64,000 nt of DNA, from assembly GCF_004363245.1 (NCBI RefSeq), contig NZ_SNYV01000017.1, positions 1 to 64,000 of the forward strand, written 5' to 3'. This document shows, in pieces, positions 46,389 to 57,407 of this stretch (positions are counted from its first letter, which is position 1; the number at the start of each line of letters is the position of its first letter). Below the pieces are notes generated by a model. That model worked only from the letters and a program-made list of their open reading frames with translations, was not told where the DNA came from and ran no database searches. Source of the DNA: Sphingobacterium yanglingense. Lineage in GTDB: Bacteria; Bacteroidota; Bacteroidia; Sphingobacteriales; Sphingobacteriaceae. Position numbers and translations under genes: made by a program.

Positions 46389-47463
46389 TAGTAATTCGCA
46401 TAAATTGCTTCGGTGTACTCAATTGTCCTTCTTCTGTCCAGAATGTTTTATTATAGAAGACTGGTAAATACAAACTATTATCCTTTGTAAAAAAAATGTC
46501 CTTAGTCTCTGTTCCTGCCATCCAGTGCACAAAACTAAAACTTGCCACTGGTGTTATCTTTCTATCTACAATACGATACAACTCAACATCGACACAATCT
46601 TCATAAGGATTAGTATACAATGCTATAATATGTCTACCATCCGGTGAAAAGTGAGGAAAATCAACCATCGACACCGTCTGCTCCCCTGTATGCATATCCA
46701 CGAGCGTGTAATCTATAGACTCATAGTAACTTCCATTTACGATATACTGTTGTAAAGAAGGATTATAGCCTACATACTCAAATTCTGCTCTATTTTCTTC
46801 CGCATCAATAGGACTATCTTTAAACACATAATTCTTTATTGTAGCAGGTAAAACCAATACACCTTCTTTTTTTACATGCGTTAAGGTATCTCTTACAATC
46901 ATCTCAACAGCACCTTTCTTCTGTTGTCTAAACTCCTGTTCGGTAATCAATTCAAGAGAAAGAAAGTCTTTCAAAACCAAACCTCGTTCGTTATATAACG
47001 GTTCCTTTTCACCTACTTGTAGAAAACTAATAATAAGCGCATCTTCTTTAGACAACTTCAGATCCGATACTTTTCCAATTACCGATCTTGGAATAAACAC
47101 TTTACGTTTAGCTATAATCACACGTTGCTCCCCATTATGCAATCCCTCGTATGGATACCTTTCTCTACTCCATACAGCTAGCCAATCTCCCTCCTCGCCT
47201 ATCACCTCATAAGCCTCTCCGTACCCTGCCTTTTCCATAGCTTTGGAGCGCGTAGACATAGCCTGTCTAACAATGACACTATCTCTAGAAACAACAAAAG
47301 ACTTTGTGATTGGAATATCATTGGTATAATCTACCACTGTAGTATCCAAAGGCACAAAAACACTATCAATTATTATGGACTCTTGACCTACAAGCTTTTC
47401 TGACTTACCCTTATTCTGACAAGACAAAGTCAAGGAAACAATTAAAAGAAAAAATCTATTCAT
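46381..47463 (-). CDS. Exported lipoprotein with SH3-like region, function unknown
   Basis: A 360-residue lipoprotein with a short signal ending LTLSC (Cys15). The segment around residues 60-125 resembles a bacterial SH3 domain (VVSRDSVIVRQAMSTRSKAMEKAGYGEAYEVIGEEGDWLAVW). The C-terminal half contains propeller-like phrases such as VDMHTGEQTVSMVDFPHFSPDGRHIIALYTNP. I do not recognise the family. Promoter TAGATTTG lies 18 bases before the ATG. It is divergent from the MORN-like gene at 47601. Confidence 0.7.
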   Translation of the reverse strand: MNRFFLLIVSLTLSCQNKGKSEKLVGQESIIIDSVFVPLDTTVVDYTNDIPITKSFVVSRDSVIVRQAMSTRSKAMEKAGYGEAYEVIGEEGDWLAVWSRERYPYEGLHNGEQRVIIAKRKVFIPRSVIGKVSDLKLSKEDALIISFLQVGEKEPLYNERGLVLKDFLSLELITEQEFRQQKKGAVEMIVRDTLTHVKKEGVLVLPATIKNYVFKDSPIDAEENRAEFEYVGYNPSLQQYIVNGSYYESIDYTLVDMHTGEQTVSMVDFPHFSPDGRHIIALYTNPYEDCVDVELYRIVDRKITPVASFSFVHWMAGTETKDIFFTKDNSLYLPVFYNKTFWTEEGQLSTPKQFMRITIK

Positions 47464-47480
47464 ACAATTTGTCTATTCAT

Positions 47481-47488
47481 CAAATCTA
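47481..47488 (-). promoter_or_regulatory. Promoter -7 element of the SH3-like lipoprotein gene
   Basis: TAGATTTG on the minus strand matches TAnnTTTG and ends 18 bases before the ATG at 47463. Confidence 0.45.
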
Positions 47489-47600
47489 CATAAGAGTTTT
47501 GAAAATCACTGTTGCGGATTTAAACCAGATTCATCGCTTTGTAAATTATGTTATTATCCCAATGGCTTTATCGCCATATTTGAATAAATATTTCATTACA

Positions 47601-50039
47601 ATGTACAAGGCAATCTCTTTCATACTTTTAACCATCCTGACAGCACACATAGCTCAAGCACAGGACACTCTATACTTTGATGAAGACTGGCAGGAAACTA
47701 CCAAGGATAAACATGCATATTATCGCCCTCTTCCACTAAAAAAGGAAGGAGAGCTACTTTTACTAAGAGACTACTACAAAGGTGGTCAATTACAGATGCA
47801 GGGGTATATCAGGACTGATAATCCTGAAATTCATGTTGGAGATACCTACTGGTACGACGAAAAAGGTTTTGATAGCAGTCTAAGTCAATACAAAAATGAG
47901 AGTTCAGTCAAGGAGCTGAACTATTACTATCCGGATGGTAGCTTATGGCAAACGATAAGTTACGCCGCCAACGGAAAAAAAGAAAAGATTACAACCTATC
48001 TCCAAAACAAGGTAATTGCAACAGGATATATATCTCCGTCAGAAGAACTCTCGGGCAACTTTAATTACGCCCAACCTCTATCCTATTATGAATACACTCC
48101 TTCCGATGAAGGAGTAATGATAGAGAAAACATTTGCTGTCCCTACAGGACCTGTCACCAAGAGTAAAGAACAACGCTTTTACTTCATTACTGTATTTTGG
48201 GAGAATGGTAACAAAGCAAGCGAAATCAAAGTCGTATATAAACCATATGGCGGCACAAGTGAAGTCAACAAAAAGACCTGGAGTAAGGAAGGCAAGTTGA
48301 TTTCAGAAAGAAAATATGATAGCGAGACATCAAGCACATCATACATAGAAGAAGAATATTATACCAAAAACCATATTGCTACACAGATTCGAGAAATAAC
48401 ACCCTACAAAAATGGAGAGAGAAATGGAGTATCCACAGTCTACAACAATAACGGCGACACCGTATATCGATCTATTTTTAAACAGGATGACCTCCAAGAA
48501 GTCAATATATATCAAAACAATATACCCGTTCAAAAGAACTTATACAAAGACAATAAACCTTACGATGGAACCTTTATCGATGAAATGGGGGGAGTCACCA
48601 AAGAATTCAAGCTACAGAAAGGCATAAAAATAGATACAGAAACTCTTAAGGAAAAAGACAGTGCGAAGATACTAGCTGAAGGACTATACCAGAATGGCCA
48701 ACCATGGGAAGGCACTTTCTTTAATGAGGCAGATCTTTACGAAATCCTACAGTACAGGAATGGCATTCAGGAAGGCATACAGCGTGTGTACCGTAACTTA
48801 TATTTTGAGGAGCTAAAAGAAGAGTATGAAATGAAAAATGGCGTACGGGAGGGGTACGGAAAAACCTATGATGCAGATAGTCTCATTGGTGAAAGCCTGT
48901 ATAAAAATGGTCAGATTATCTCTGGAACGATACAGGAGGATAATCTGAAGCTTACTTACGTAGATGGACAAGTTAAAACCCGAAGCACCTTTCATAGTCG
49001 CGATGAAAACAGAATCCTGTCGGTCGAAGAATTTGAAAACAACACACTTCAATCTATCACCTATTTCGATTTTACTATCAAAGAACAACCGAAAGCATCC
49101 TATACAGGATATTTCAAAAATCAGAAACCTTTCAACGGATTCTTTAAGCTAGATACCCTAATTGATGACATCTCTCTAGTAGATTATTACGAAAATGGAG
49201 TGCTTATATACAAATATTCGTTTGATTTTATAGAGCAGCTAGAGAACTATGAACACTACCTCTATACTGTAAAAACGACATTTAAAGAGGGAAAACCTCT
49301 ATCGGGGCCGCTTTATAAAAGCGTAGGTAGAGAACGTTTATTGCAAATTGACTACACAGATGGAAAGGTAAATCATTTTGATGTCAATTTATTTGGCATG
49401 CACTTTTTTGCCCGTATATCCTTCCAGCTCGACCACGAAATCTTATCAATATCCGGCGCAAATTCTCCTGTATCGATAAAGGCATACCCGACAAAACAGG
49501 GTATCGTTGCTGACCTCTATAAAGAGGGGCAGATCTTCAGAAAAGGACAGGACGATATACAAGTAAAAGAAGGTAGCCCAAATTCAATAACGTTCTATTA
49601 CATAAAAGACACCCAGATCAAAACATTCGCTACCTCCATCGTTCCTTTTATGGATGAAGACATCGATCACAGCGATTTAATCATGAAGTTGTATCCAATG
49701 TTCCCAATAAATACGACAACCGACATGCGGATCTTACTCAACAACCTTCTAGATAGATTTGAAACGGAAGATCTGGAATATACTTTCGAATCCGGTATAG
49801 GTGGAAATTTCCCTTTTAAAATGGAAGATATACTAACTACCGTCGAATTTGACAAAAATGGTATAATTTCCTATGGTATACGGCCGAGTATTCAGCCCAA
49901 TGGAAACATTCTCGTCGAAGGGATAGGCAATGGGCAAGTCAAGAAAAAAATAGTTTTCAAAAGCATTACAGAGCTTCTCAAAGACAATAAAGCTGTATTC
50001 AGAAAATTTGAGCACAACTTACTCAACAATTTCGAATAA
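47601..50039 (+). CDS. Exported MORN/YwqK-like repeat protein
   Basis: An 812-residue exported protein from the ATG at 47601, which begins the signal peptide MYKAISFILLTILTAHIAQAQ; a 44-residue frame extension upstream lacks a signal and is discarded. It contains many degenerate repeats of about 20-25 residues with the pattern Y-x-N/D-G-x..., for example YYPDGSLWQTISYAANGKK, GERNGVSTVYNNNGDT, KPYDGTFIDEMGG, LYQNGQPWEGTFFNE. Such repeats are typical of MORN and YwqK-type antitoxin-like proteins, which in Bacteroidota are often secreted and poorly understood. It has no catalytic motif I can see. Confidence 0.75.
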   Translation: MYKAISFILLTILTAHIAQAQDTLYFDEDWQETTKDKHAYYRPLPLKKEGELLLLRDYYKGGQLQMQGYIRTDNPEIHVGDTYWYDEKGFDSSLSQYKNESSVKELNYYYPDGSLWQTISYAANGKKEKITTYLQNKVIATGYISPSEELSGNFNYAQPLSYYEYTPSDEGVMIEKTFAVPTGPVTKSKEQRFYFITVFWENGNKASEIKVVYKPYGGTSEVNKKTWSKEGKLISERKYDSETSSTSYIEEEYYTKNHIATQIREITPYKNGERNGVSTVYNNNGDTVYRSIFKQDDLQEVNIYQNNIPVQKNLYKDNKPYDGTFIDEMGGVTKEFKLQKGIKIDTETLKEKDSAKILAEGLYQNGQPWEGTFFNEADLYEILQYRNGIQEGIQRVYRNLYFEELKEEYEMKNGVREGYGKTYDADSLIGESLYKNGQIISGTIQEDNLKLTYVDGQVKTRSTFHSRDENRILSVEEFENNTLQSITYFDFTIKEQPKASYTGYFKNQKPFNGFFKLDTLIDDISLVDYYENGVLIYKYSFDFIEQLENYEHYLYTVKTTFKEGKPLSGPLYKSVGRERLLQIDYTDGKVNHFDVNLFGMHFFARISFQLDHEILSISGANSPVSIKAYPTKQGIVADLYKEGQIFRKGQDDIQVKEGSPNSITFYYIKDTQIKTFATSIVPFMDEDIDHSDLIMKLYPMFPINTTTDMRILLNNLLDRFETEDLEYTFESGIGGNFPFKMEDILTTVEFDKNGIISYGIRPSIQPNGNILVEGIGNGQVKKKIVFKSITELLKDNKAVFRKFEHNLLNNFE

Positions 50040-50058
50040 GACAATAACAGGGGGACGA

Positions 50059-51528
50059 CTACCATCGTCCTCCTGCTCCTCCACCTCCAGAGCGCCCTCC
50101 TCCAAAGCTACCACCTCCGCTACTTCTTGAAGAGGAGCCTCCTCCCGAAGAACCACTACTCGACTCTCTACTCTTCATGGCAATAGTAAAGAAACCTATA
50201 TGTTTAAAGTAATTACAGTTCTGGCAGGAATCAAACTTTTCTCCTTCACCAGAAGAAGAGTAAGTCGCCGAACGAATAGTCCGCGTCTTGTTGACTTCCA
50301 ACGTAAAATAGTGGCATTGCGGACAGTCCCGATAGTGCGAACTTTTATCCCAAGGCAATAGACGAACCTCTTTGTTAGCGGTATTGGTCCATATTTCATA
50401 ACGCAAGCTCTTGATCGACTCTTCTTTCTTTTGACCAGCGTCAAGGTATTGCTGTGGCTTTGCTTTGGCATCTCCTCGATTTATCCTAACCCAACTACCA
50501 CTGGTATCAGGAGGAGTAAAACGACCTGCATTACGTCGAAAACGATTCAAAATTCCTCCCAAATCAAACCAGGCTAATGGTGTCAATAACATAGGTATGA
50601 ATAAATATTTCACATAACTTTTTAAGCCTTGCTGTAGATCCTCTTCATCTTTAAAACTCTCGATTATTTTCGTCCTTCCGTTCGTAATTTTCATCGCAAG
50701 TATCAGAGCTAGGAGAACAAAAGCAAAATAGGGTAAATTCTTCCGTTGGTAGATCTCCTCAAGATTATTGAAGATGAAAACAAATATAAAAAGCGTTAAA
50801 AACATCAACAACAACATACACCCCATTCCCCAGAATATAGGCGCAATAAGCTTCGGTTTGTTCTTTGTGCCTTTTAATATACGTCCAGAAATATAGTGGA
50901 CATACAGGTATAACACTGTAAATAAGGCCAACATCCACAAGGTATTTACTAGAACAGGATTACGCATACTCCAGAAAGGAGCTGCATCGGGCATCAAACG
51001 CTCTAGCTCGGCCACAGAGTCTGGTGATTTCAGTATCTTCTCGATAAAGCGCGAGGCTTCCAATACACCTTGATCATAATCCCCATTTCTAAAATTAGGA
51101 ACTAGATAAGTCTCACCTACACGTTTGAGATAAGCATCGGGAAAAATCGCTTCCATACCATAACCCGATATAAATCTATATTCGCGTCTATCTTTGGATA
51201 TAAAAAGTAACAAGCCATTATTGGTCTCTTTTTTACCTATTCCCCAATTATTAAAAAGCTCAAGAGCAAATTCAAAGTCGCTATCTCCGACATAGTCGCC
51301 TACTACTACAATAGCATACTCCGCTTTAGTCAAGCTATCAATACTCTGGGAGATAGCATCCAATTCAGCAACGGTATAATATCCTAATACACCATCCGGG
51401 TTACTCACAAAATGGCTCTGCCCTTGCGTTTTAGGATTAGGTAAAGATTGCACGGTATACTGCGCTAAAAGCATAGTACAACATAAAAAAGAAAGAAGCA
51501 ATGCCGCTATAGATATTCTATTAATCAT
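50059..51528 (-). CDS. TPM-domain membrane protein with zinc-ribbon and Gly/Ser-rich tail
   Basis: A 489-residue membrane protein: signal peptide to about residue 22, TPM domain (about 35-165, PDGVLGYYTVAELDAISQSID and NGLLLFISKDRREYRFISGYGMEAIFPD), transmembrane segments at about 197-215 and 230-285, then a cytoplasmic zinc-binding unit with CPQC near residue 400 and CQNC about 35 residues on, and a C-terminal tail rich in Gly and Ser. This architecture resembles the YgcG group of TPM proteins. The function is not established; a role in membrane protein quality control has been suggested for relatives. Confidence 0.85.
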   Translation of the reverse strand: MINRISIAALLLSFLCCTMLLAQYTVQSLPNPKTQGQSHFVSNPDGVLGYYTVAELDAISQSIDSLTKAEYAIVVVGDYVGDSDFEFALELFNNWGIGKKETNNGLLLFISKDRREYRFISGYGMEAIFPDAYLKRVGETYLVPNFRNGDYDQGVLEASRFIEKILKSPDSVAELERLMPDAAPFWSMRNPVLVNTLWMLALFTVLYLYVHYISGRILKGTKNKPKLIAPIFWGMGCMLLLMFLTLFIFVFIFNNLEEIYQRKNLPYFAFVLLALILAMKITNGRTKIIESFKDEEDLQQGLKSYVKYLFIPMLLTPLAWFDLGGILNRFRRNAGRFTPPDTSGSWVRINRGDAKAKPQQYLDAGQKKEESIKSLRYEIWTNTANKEVRLLPWDKSSHYRDCPQCHYFTLEVNKTRTIRSATYSSSGEGEKFDSCQNCNYFKHIGFFTIAMKSRESSSGSSGGGSSSRSSGGGSFGGGRSGGGGAGGRW

Positions 51529-51531
51529 TTA

Positions 51532-51575
51532 AAATCAAAGTTTGATACCTAAAAGTAAGTAACAAACTTTGATTT
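51532..51575 (-). terminator. Inverted repeat after the fimbrillin-like gene
   Basis: A perfect 13-base-pair inverted repeat (AAATCAAAGTTTG / CAAACTTTGATTT) with an 18-base loop lies between the fimbrillin-like gene and the TPM gene. The T tract after it is weak, so it could be a terminator or a binding site. Confidence 0.45.
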
Positions 51576-51593
51576 CAAAATATGTTTTTATGT

Positions 51594-53084
51594 TTAGAAT
51601 TCTCCTTCCTTTTGACCTCCCCAATCCATTTGTTTGGAAATCTGAAACTTACCCGTAGAACTTGATTGATCTAACAGATTTCCCCGAAACACGAGCTGCA
51701 TATTGTTTTTTAATGTACTTTCTAGTTGAAAAGTACGTAATACCCCCGTAGAACTGTACACAACTATGGTGTATTTTAAGGGGATATCGATGGGATTGAC
51801 CCCCATAAACTGGTTGAAAATCAACTGCTTATTAGCATTAAAATCAGCAGTGATATCTATATCCGTCTGATCCAAAATAGGATTTGCTAATTGGGGATTA
51901 AAAGGAGCATAGAAAAATGGATCATGCTGCTGGCTGATCCCAATTTTTGAAATAACGGATAGATCGACAGCATCCGTAAACTCAAGTTTGACTTGGCTGA
52001 ACAAGCGTTTTAAACTGATCTGACTTTCCGTAGTACCATCTATTACCTCTAATTCCCCAACATAACCAAAGATCGAAGCACTCGCATTCGCAAAAGTATT
52101 TCCAACATAAAAACTGGATAGGGTTGGTTTTTCGGGAATCAATAGGTCTTTAGTAGATTCATTGGCGACAAAACAGATCGAGTATTTCCCCTTTGCGAGG
52201 CTCAGGGTCAAACTAGAAGCCTCGTCGTAACCAACAACCCCAGTAACAACTAGTTCAGGTTTATCCTTATGAAAGAGAAAATAGTGAAGCTTATTGATTG
52301 GACTTCCTACCTGCGAAGATGGAGCCATACCTAAAAGGCGGATATTATCGAAGCGGATTGCACCTGAAGTTGGATTAAACACGGATTCCTCTGCTCTAGT
52401 ACCAGCTTTAGGAATTAGTTTAAACCACAGCTGCACTCCCCTAATGTTTTTATCCGACAAATGATAAATATAACTATTTTTAGGATTATTCGTTCCCCCG
52501 TTAGCACCAAATTGATTGTTCTTAGACAGCTCGACATAAGTCACACCTTCGTCCAAGCTGTAGTATAATTCGAAGTCCTTTGGGCCTGTATTTGAACTTC
52601 CTGTATCAAATCCGAATTGTGTAATCTGACTGACTCCATCAATGTGGAATTTCAAAAAGATTTCTTTTGCTCCGACAATAGAGACCGCGCTTCCGCTGGC
52701 ATAGTCCTCAAATGCGTAGGTTGAATTGGGAAAATCATTTGGTACTTGATTTAGCATCTCTCCTTTTGTAAAAGAAATACTTGGCTTCACTCCAACTTGA
52801 TAAGCAATATCTGGCTCTAGTGTTTTACTGTTAAAAGACCAGAAGTACAACTTCCCCTCTACATAATTTTGTGCAGTAGAGACATTACTTGAAGCCTTTG
52901 AACTTGCTTTAGATGCTGTTTTAAACGGCGTTGCAGCATTACTAAATCCCGAAATATTAAAGGTTACTGCTTGTAAACTCTCATTTTCTTCATCTACGGA
53001 TCCATCTTTTTTGCAGGAATAAATAGCTAATAAAATGATGACATAAAATGAAAGTCTACCTTTTTTTGAAAATAGACTATTCAT
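51594..53084 (-). CDS. Fimbrillin-like surface lipoprotein
   Basis: A 496-residue surface lipoprotein. The signal ends IYSC (about Cys24), followed by a Ser/Lys-rich linker. The middle (about 70-240) is beta-rich with a carbohydrate-binding-like jelly-roll pattern (VEGKLYFWSFNSKTLEPDIAYQ... GVQLWFKLIPKAG). The C-terminal half resembles FimB/Mfa2-type fimbrial subunits (KGKYSICFVANES, TTESQISLKRLFSQVKLEF). It is not clearly part of the fucosidase operon, because a terminator lies between. Function is inferred weakly; it may be a pilin-like or adhesin lipoprotein. Confidence 0.6.
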   Translation of the reverse strand: MNSLFSKKGRLSFYVIILLAIYSCKKDGSVDEENESLQAVTFNISGFSNAATPFKTASKASSKASSNVSTAQNYVEGKLYFWSFNSKTLEPDIAYQVGVKPSISFTKGEMLNQVPNDFPNSTYAFEDYASGSAVSIVGAKEIFLKFHIDGVSQITQFGFDTGSSNTGPKDFELYYSLDEGVTYVELSKNNQFGANGGTNNPKNSYIYHLSDKNIRGVQLWFKLIPKAGTRAEESVFNPTSGAIRFDNIRLLGMAPSSQVGSPINKLHYFLFHKDKPELVVTGVVGYDEASSLTLSLAKGKYSICFVANESTKDLLIPEKPTLSSFYVGNTFANASASIFGYVGELEVIDGTTESQISLKRLFSQVKLEFTDAVDLSVISKIGISQQHDPFFYAPFNPQLANPILDQTDIDITADFNANKQLIFNQFMGVNPIDIPLKYTIVVYSSTGVLRTFQLESTLKNNMQLVFRGNLLDQSSSTGKFQISKQMDWGGQKEGEF

Positions 53085-53114
53085 GATCTGTGTATTTGTG
53101 TGTTATAATTAGTT

Positions 53115-53150
53115 TAAAAAAAACTGCGGTTAACAATTCGCCAACCGCAG
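53115..53150 (-). terminator. Terminator of the fucosidase operon
   Basis: CTGCGGTT / AACCGCAG form an eight-base-pair stem around an 11-base loop, followed on the minus strand by a long T run (53115-53123). It lies 31 bases after the GH95 stop. Confidence 0.85.
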
Positions 53151-53181
53151 CAATATATATAAAACATTTTAAACCAACAAA

Positions 53182-55512
53182 TTAACCTTTCACGCTATAG
53201 ATTTCCTCCTTACCATTAATAACAACTCGAACCTTGTCACCTCTTTTTCCGTTAATTTTATAAGCATGTACTTTTCCGTTTTTCCAGGTAATGTCGACCG
53301 TTCTATTACCTCGAGCACGAAGGCCTTTTACCTGCCCGTCTTTCCATGCGGTAGGTAAGGCTGGAAGTAAATGAATATACCCATCGTGACTCTGTAACAA
53401 CATCTCTGAAATACCTGCCGAGCCTCCAAAATTTCCATCAATCTGAAAAGGTGGATGTGCACAAAAAAGATTGGGATAGGTACCTGCACCAGCTCCCTGA
53501 TAAGTGGTACCTACACCGAACGCTGGCTTGAGTAGTTGTCTTAAAATCTCTAAAGCATGGTCACCATCATGAAGTCGCGCCCAAAAGAGGATTTTCCATG
53601 CTCTGGACCAACCTGTACCTTCATCCCCCCGCACCTCTAATGTTTTTTTTGCTGCTGTTGCCCAATCTGGTGTCGTCATTGGTGAAATAAAAGCGGCAGG
53701 GTACAAACCATACAAATGCGACACATGCCTATGTGTAGGTTCTATCTCCTTATAATCTTCTAACCATTCCATAACGCGACCTGACGAACTGACACGCACA
53801 GCCGGTGGAATAAGCTTAAGGTCTGTGCGTAATATCCCTGCAAAACTATCATTAAGACCTAGTACAGAATCAGCGGTAATCACGGCTCCATATAATTCCC
53901 GTACGATTTGATTATCGATGCTGGGACCCATTACGACTGAAGCGGTATTACCGTTAGGCAGTCTAAAACCATTCTCCGGAGAGACCGACGGTGACGTAAC
54001 CAACCATCCTGTTTTCGGGTCTCTAACCAAAGTCGCTTGATAGAACTTCGCTGCTCCGGCTAACAAGGGATATATTTCTCTTAGATAAGCTTCATCCCCA
54101 CTAAAAAGATAGTGTTCCCACAAATGATTACATAGCCACCCAGAGGCCGTACTCGCTCCCCAAGAAGCATTCTCTCCAGGAGCAGAATATCCCCAAATAT
54201 TGGTCATCATATACACCACCCATCCAGGCGCATTGTAATAAGCCTTTGCTGTCTTTTCACCTTCCTTAGCAATTCTTTTGATCAGCTCTATAAAAGGCTT
54301 ATGATATTCCGAAAGATTACCTACTTCTACTCCCCAATGGTTCATTTGCGCATTGATGTTTAAGTGATAATCACCGTTCCAGGGAGTCTGAATCTGATGA
54401 GCCCAAAGTCCCTGTAAATTCGGTGGAAGTGCTTTCTCATATTTTGGTGCAGTACTAGAAATCATAAGGTACCGTCCAAATTGATAGTAGAGCGCTGCCA
54501 TTGCATTATCTTTTTCAGGATGTTCGAAAAAGCTTTTAATCCGTTGATCTGTGGGTAGATTTGCTTTAGAAACATGATCTTTCAGCGTTAACTCGACTCG
54601 TCCAAAAATACGTTGATACTCCTCCAGATGCTCAGCAAATAGCTTATTGTAACTCCACTGTCCGGCGTCCTCGAGGTTAATCGACACATCGGTATCCGGT
54701 GATTTACTGTAATAACTAGTCGATGCTGTAAAATAGATCAACACCTCGTCCGCCTCTTTGATGATAATCTGATTATCATACAACTGCTGCTTTCCCCCTT
54801 TGGCTACTACCTTAATTTTACCCACAAACTCGAGTCCATCTCCTCCTACACCATCCGGAAGTCGGCCTGTAACGGTAATCTCTCCTGGCTGTAGCTCATA
54901 ATCTTTTACGTCTTTGTCGCGGTAAAAGTGAAGCGCAAAACCTATGGACTTCTTCTTACTAGCCGACAATCTCACGACGCCAACATTCTTGTCCTGTGAC
55001 GTGAAATACTCCCGTAAATAACGGGTCCCGTTTACTTCAAAGCTCGTTTCGGCTTTTGCACTCCGTAAATCCAAACTGCGTTTATAATTCGAAAAATCTC
55101 CTTCTATAAAATGAAGAAAATTCAAAAAACCAAAATTCTGAAAGCATCCGTAAGGAACGGTAGCTCCATTGCCATGACCTGAACCTTGACCATTGCATAC
55201 GAAGTTCTTATTCACCAATTTTTCAGCCTCATTGTTTTTTCCTTCAAACAACAACTGCTGAATCTGCCCGACACTTTTGTAAGCATCGTAGTTATTAGGG
55301 TCCTGTGGCGAACCAGACCACATGGATATTTCGTTAAGAACGATTTGCTCATCCTTGACACCACCATAAGGCATCATTCCAATACGACCATTTCCCAAAG
55401 GTAGAGCCTCTTCCCACTTGGCAGCAGGTTTGTCATACCACATTTTAAGATCTTGCCCATAGACCATAGACAAGGTGCATAAAACTGCAACTAGTACACA
55501 ACTCTTCTTCAT
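53182..55512 (-). CDS. Glycoside hydrolase family 95 alpha-L-fucosidase
   Basis: Exported enzyme of 776 residues, signal peptide ending VYGQ. GH95 enzymes remove alpha-1,2-linked L-fucose (or L-galactose) with inversion. Visible features: the N-terminal beta domain with [17 protein letters not shown], the (alpha/alpha)6 barrel with [15 protein letters not shown] (the asparagines that activate water), [20 protein letters not shown], and [19 protein letters not shown] near the C-terminus, which carries a conserved aspartate. Length is close to the family norm. The gene starts within the stop codon of the GH29 gene (TAATG), so the two are translationally coupled. Confidence 0.94.
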   Translation of the reverse strand: MKKSCVLVAVLCTLSMVYGQDLKMWYDKPAAKWEEALPLGNGRIGMMPYGGVKDEQIVLNEISMWSGSPQDPNNYDAYKSVGQIQQLLFEGKNNEAEKLVNKNFVCNGQGSGHGNGATVPYGCFQNFGFLNFLHFIEGDFSNYKRSLDLRSAKAETSFEVNGTRYLREYFTSQDKNVGVVRLSASKKKSIGFALHFYRDKDVKDYELQPGEITVTGRLPDGVGGDGLEFVGKIKVVAKGGKQQLYDNQIIIKEADEVLIYFTASTSYYSKSPDTDVSINLEDAGQWSYNKLFAEHLEEYQRIFGRVELTLKDHVSKANLPTDQRIKSFFEHPEKDNAMAALYYQFGRYLMISSTAPKYEKALPPNLQGLWAHQIQTPWNGDYHLNINAQMNHWGVEVGNLSEYHKPFIELIKRIAKEGEKTAKAYYNAPGWVVYMMTNIWGYSAPGENASWGASTASGWLCNHLWEHYLFSGDEAYLREIYPLLAGAAKFYQATLVRDPKTGWLVTSPSVSPENGFRLPNGNTASVVMGPSIDNQIVRELYGAVITADSVLGLNDSFAGILRTDLKLIPPAVRVSSSGRVMEWLEDYKEIEPTHRHVSHLYGLYPAAFISPMTTPDWATAAKKTLEVRGDEGTGWSRAWKILFWARLHDGDHALEILRQLLKPAFGVGTTYQGAGAGTYPNLFCAHPPFQIDGNFGGSAGISEMLLQSHDGYIHLLPALPTAWKDGQVKGLRARGNRTVDITWKNGKVHAYKINGKRGDKVRVVINGKEEIYSVKG

Positions 55513-57395
55513 TATAGATATAGATTAAATTCTGCCACGGTGAACGTTCTATTAATTGTTTCCTTCGGCACAAATTTCAGGTATGAACCAGGTTGTAAAG
55601 TATCAAACGTAATAATCTGCTCTGTGGGGTTGGATTTAATATTCGAGAATTCTCCCTCTTTTATCAATTGCCACTTTTTACCATCTTGGCTCTGGTATAT
55701 AGTATACTTAGTCACCATTCCTTCCTTTTCGCCATCTTGTCGAGGTACATACCCTAACGCACGAATCGTTTCATTCAATTGCAATATTACTTCACTCTTG
55801 ACCGTACTTAAAGATGCGAAGCTATCCGTATCTCCATCAAAAGCTTTTTGAAAAGTGCGCGATAAAAGTGTATAGGCAGAGTTACCTAATTTATTTAAAT
55901 CCGTAGCAGCTTGCTCGAAACTAAAAGACTCTTCATATTCCTTAAAAAGACCAATATCACTCAGTGTCGGTACAACTGGAGCAAAGAGTTGTATTTTTAG
56001 TTTAGACGTCTCAATGGGTTGATCTAATTTGATAAGTCTATTGGCCCCAATACTAGTTGCTGAAGCTAATCGTTGCCAAGTACTCCCATTGAAAACCGAA
56101 ACCACAACACTATCCAAACGTTGACCAAGCTTAATATTCTCCCGCAAACGAATGATATCGAATGTTACCCTCTCCGGCAACGAAATTTCAATCACAGGAT
56201 TAAATACACCTTCCTCAGGAGCATAGTAGGTATAGCGATCGTCATCAAAAAGATTATCCACGGCAAATTCCCGGGAGGAACCACGCACGCTAGAAACAGT
56301 TGCACCAGCACCTTCAGCAAGGTTTTTTGCAAAAGTACGCTCTAATTTTCGACCAAAAGCAGCTAAGGATTGTACATCATTATCATGTAAAACACCTTCC
56401 GGCATCGGTGCGAGTCCGAGATTCATATTAGCTCCCCTTCCTACCGATTTAAGGTATATTTCAAATAATTGCTTAGGGGTTTTGACCTTGCCATCCTGGT
56501 TTTTGTGGTAAAACCATCCCGGTCTTTGCGGAACATCACATTCGGCTGGAATCCAGAATTTCCCATCCCGATCTCCCGTAGTAAGGTTACTATCATCTAA
56601 CTGCCCAGGGACAGGCTTGCTACCATCTTTAGTCCTTGGTGTAATCGTTGCCCAGGATGTCTCCGCAGCAAAGCCATGCTCATTGCCCACCCAACGCATG
56701 TCAGGTCCTATATCCGAAAAAATCATAGCCTTAGGTTGATAACGGCGCACAATGGGCCAGGTCTTCTCCTCCCAAGCATAGTAAGTCGTCCTATCTATCG
56801 TTCGCTTCTCGTTTTTTCCGCCATAGTAGCCATCTCCCCCATTAGCACCATCGTGCCAAGATGTAAACAACTCCCCATACCCTGTCATCAGCTCTGTCAA
56901 CTGCGCTCTATATGCATCCGCATAGGCTGCGGTACCATATCGCGTATCATTTCTATCCCAAGCTGACAAATAAACACCAAATGCCATACCTTGTGCATGA
57001 CTCGCCATCATAAACTCCTTCACCATGTCCCCCTTGCCCTCTTTCCACAGGGACTGCGCTATATTGTAATTATTCGTTTTTGTTGGCCAAAGACAAAATC
57101 CGTCGTGATGTTTGGCCACGGAGATCAAGCCTCTAAAACCAGCTGATGCAGCTGCTTTGGCAATTTGATTAGCATCAAAATGACTAGGATTAAAAATTTT
57201 GGGATCAGCATCTCCAAAACCCCATTCCTTATCCTGAAAAGTTGTGGGTGTATAATGGATAAGACAGTACATCTCCATCTCATGCCAAGCCAGTTGTCTA
57301 GGTGAAGGTAGCGCTCCATAAGGAGCCGGGGCTCCTTGCCCAAAAGATAACAATGGAGCACACAGCAGTAACTTTAGTATATTTTTCAGTATCAC
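55512..57395 (-). CDS. Glycoside hydrolase family 29 alpha-L-fucosidase with C-terminal discoidin-like region
   Basis: Exported retaining alpha-L-fucosidase of 627 residues. The signal peptide ends about residue 20 (LSFGQ). Catalytic barrel: [12 protein letters not shown] (95-107) and the nucleophile aspartate in SWHDGANGG (Asp182 by motif). The C-terminal third contains a discoidin/F5-8-like domain (about 355-480: [20 protein letters not shown]) and a second one near the end. The start is a GTG; no ATG gives the signal peptide. It is the first gene of a two-gene operon with GH95. A direct repeat upstream at 57408-57435 may be an operator. Confidence 0.94.
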   Translation of the reverse strand: MILKNILKLLLCAPLLSFGQGAPAPYGALPSPRQLAWHEMEMYCLIHYTPTTFQDKEWGFGDADPKIFNPSHFDANQIAKAAASAGFRGLISVAKHHDGFCLWPTKTNNYNIAQSLWKEGKGDMVKEFMMASHAQGMAFGVYLSAWDRNDTRYGTAAYADAYRAQLTELMTGYGELFTSWHDGANGGDGYYGGKNEKRTIDRTTYYAWEEKTWPIVRRYQPKAMIFSDIGPDMRWVGNEHGFAAETSWATITPRTKDGSKPVPGQLDDSNLTTGDRDGKFWIPAECDVPQRPGWFYHKNQDGKVKTPKQLFEIYLKSVGRGANMNLGLAPMPEGVLHDNDVQSLAAFGRKLERTFAKNLAEGAGATVSSVRGSSREFAVDNLFDDDRYTYYAPEEGVFNPVIEISLPERVTFDIIRLRENIKLGQRLDSVVVSVFNGSTWQRLASATSIGANRLIKLDQPIETSKLKIQLFAPVVPTLSDIGLFKEYEESFSFEQAATDLNKLGNSAYTLLSRTFQKAFDGDTDSFASLSTVKSEVILQLNETIRALGYVPRQDGEKEGMVTKYTIYQSQDGKKWQLIKEGEFSNIKSNPTEQIITFDTLQPGSYLKFVPKETINRTFTVAEFNLYL

Positions 57396-57407
57396 AATAA
57401 AATGGTT

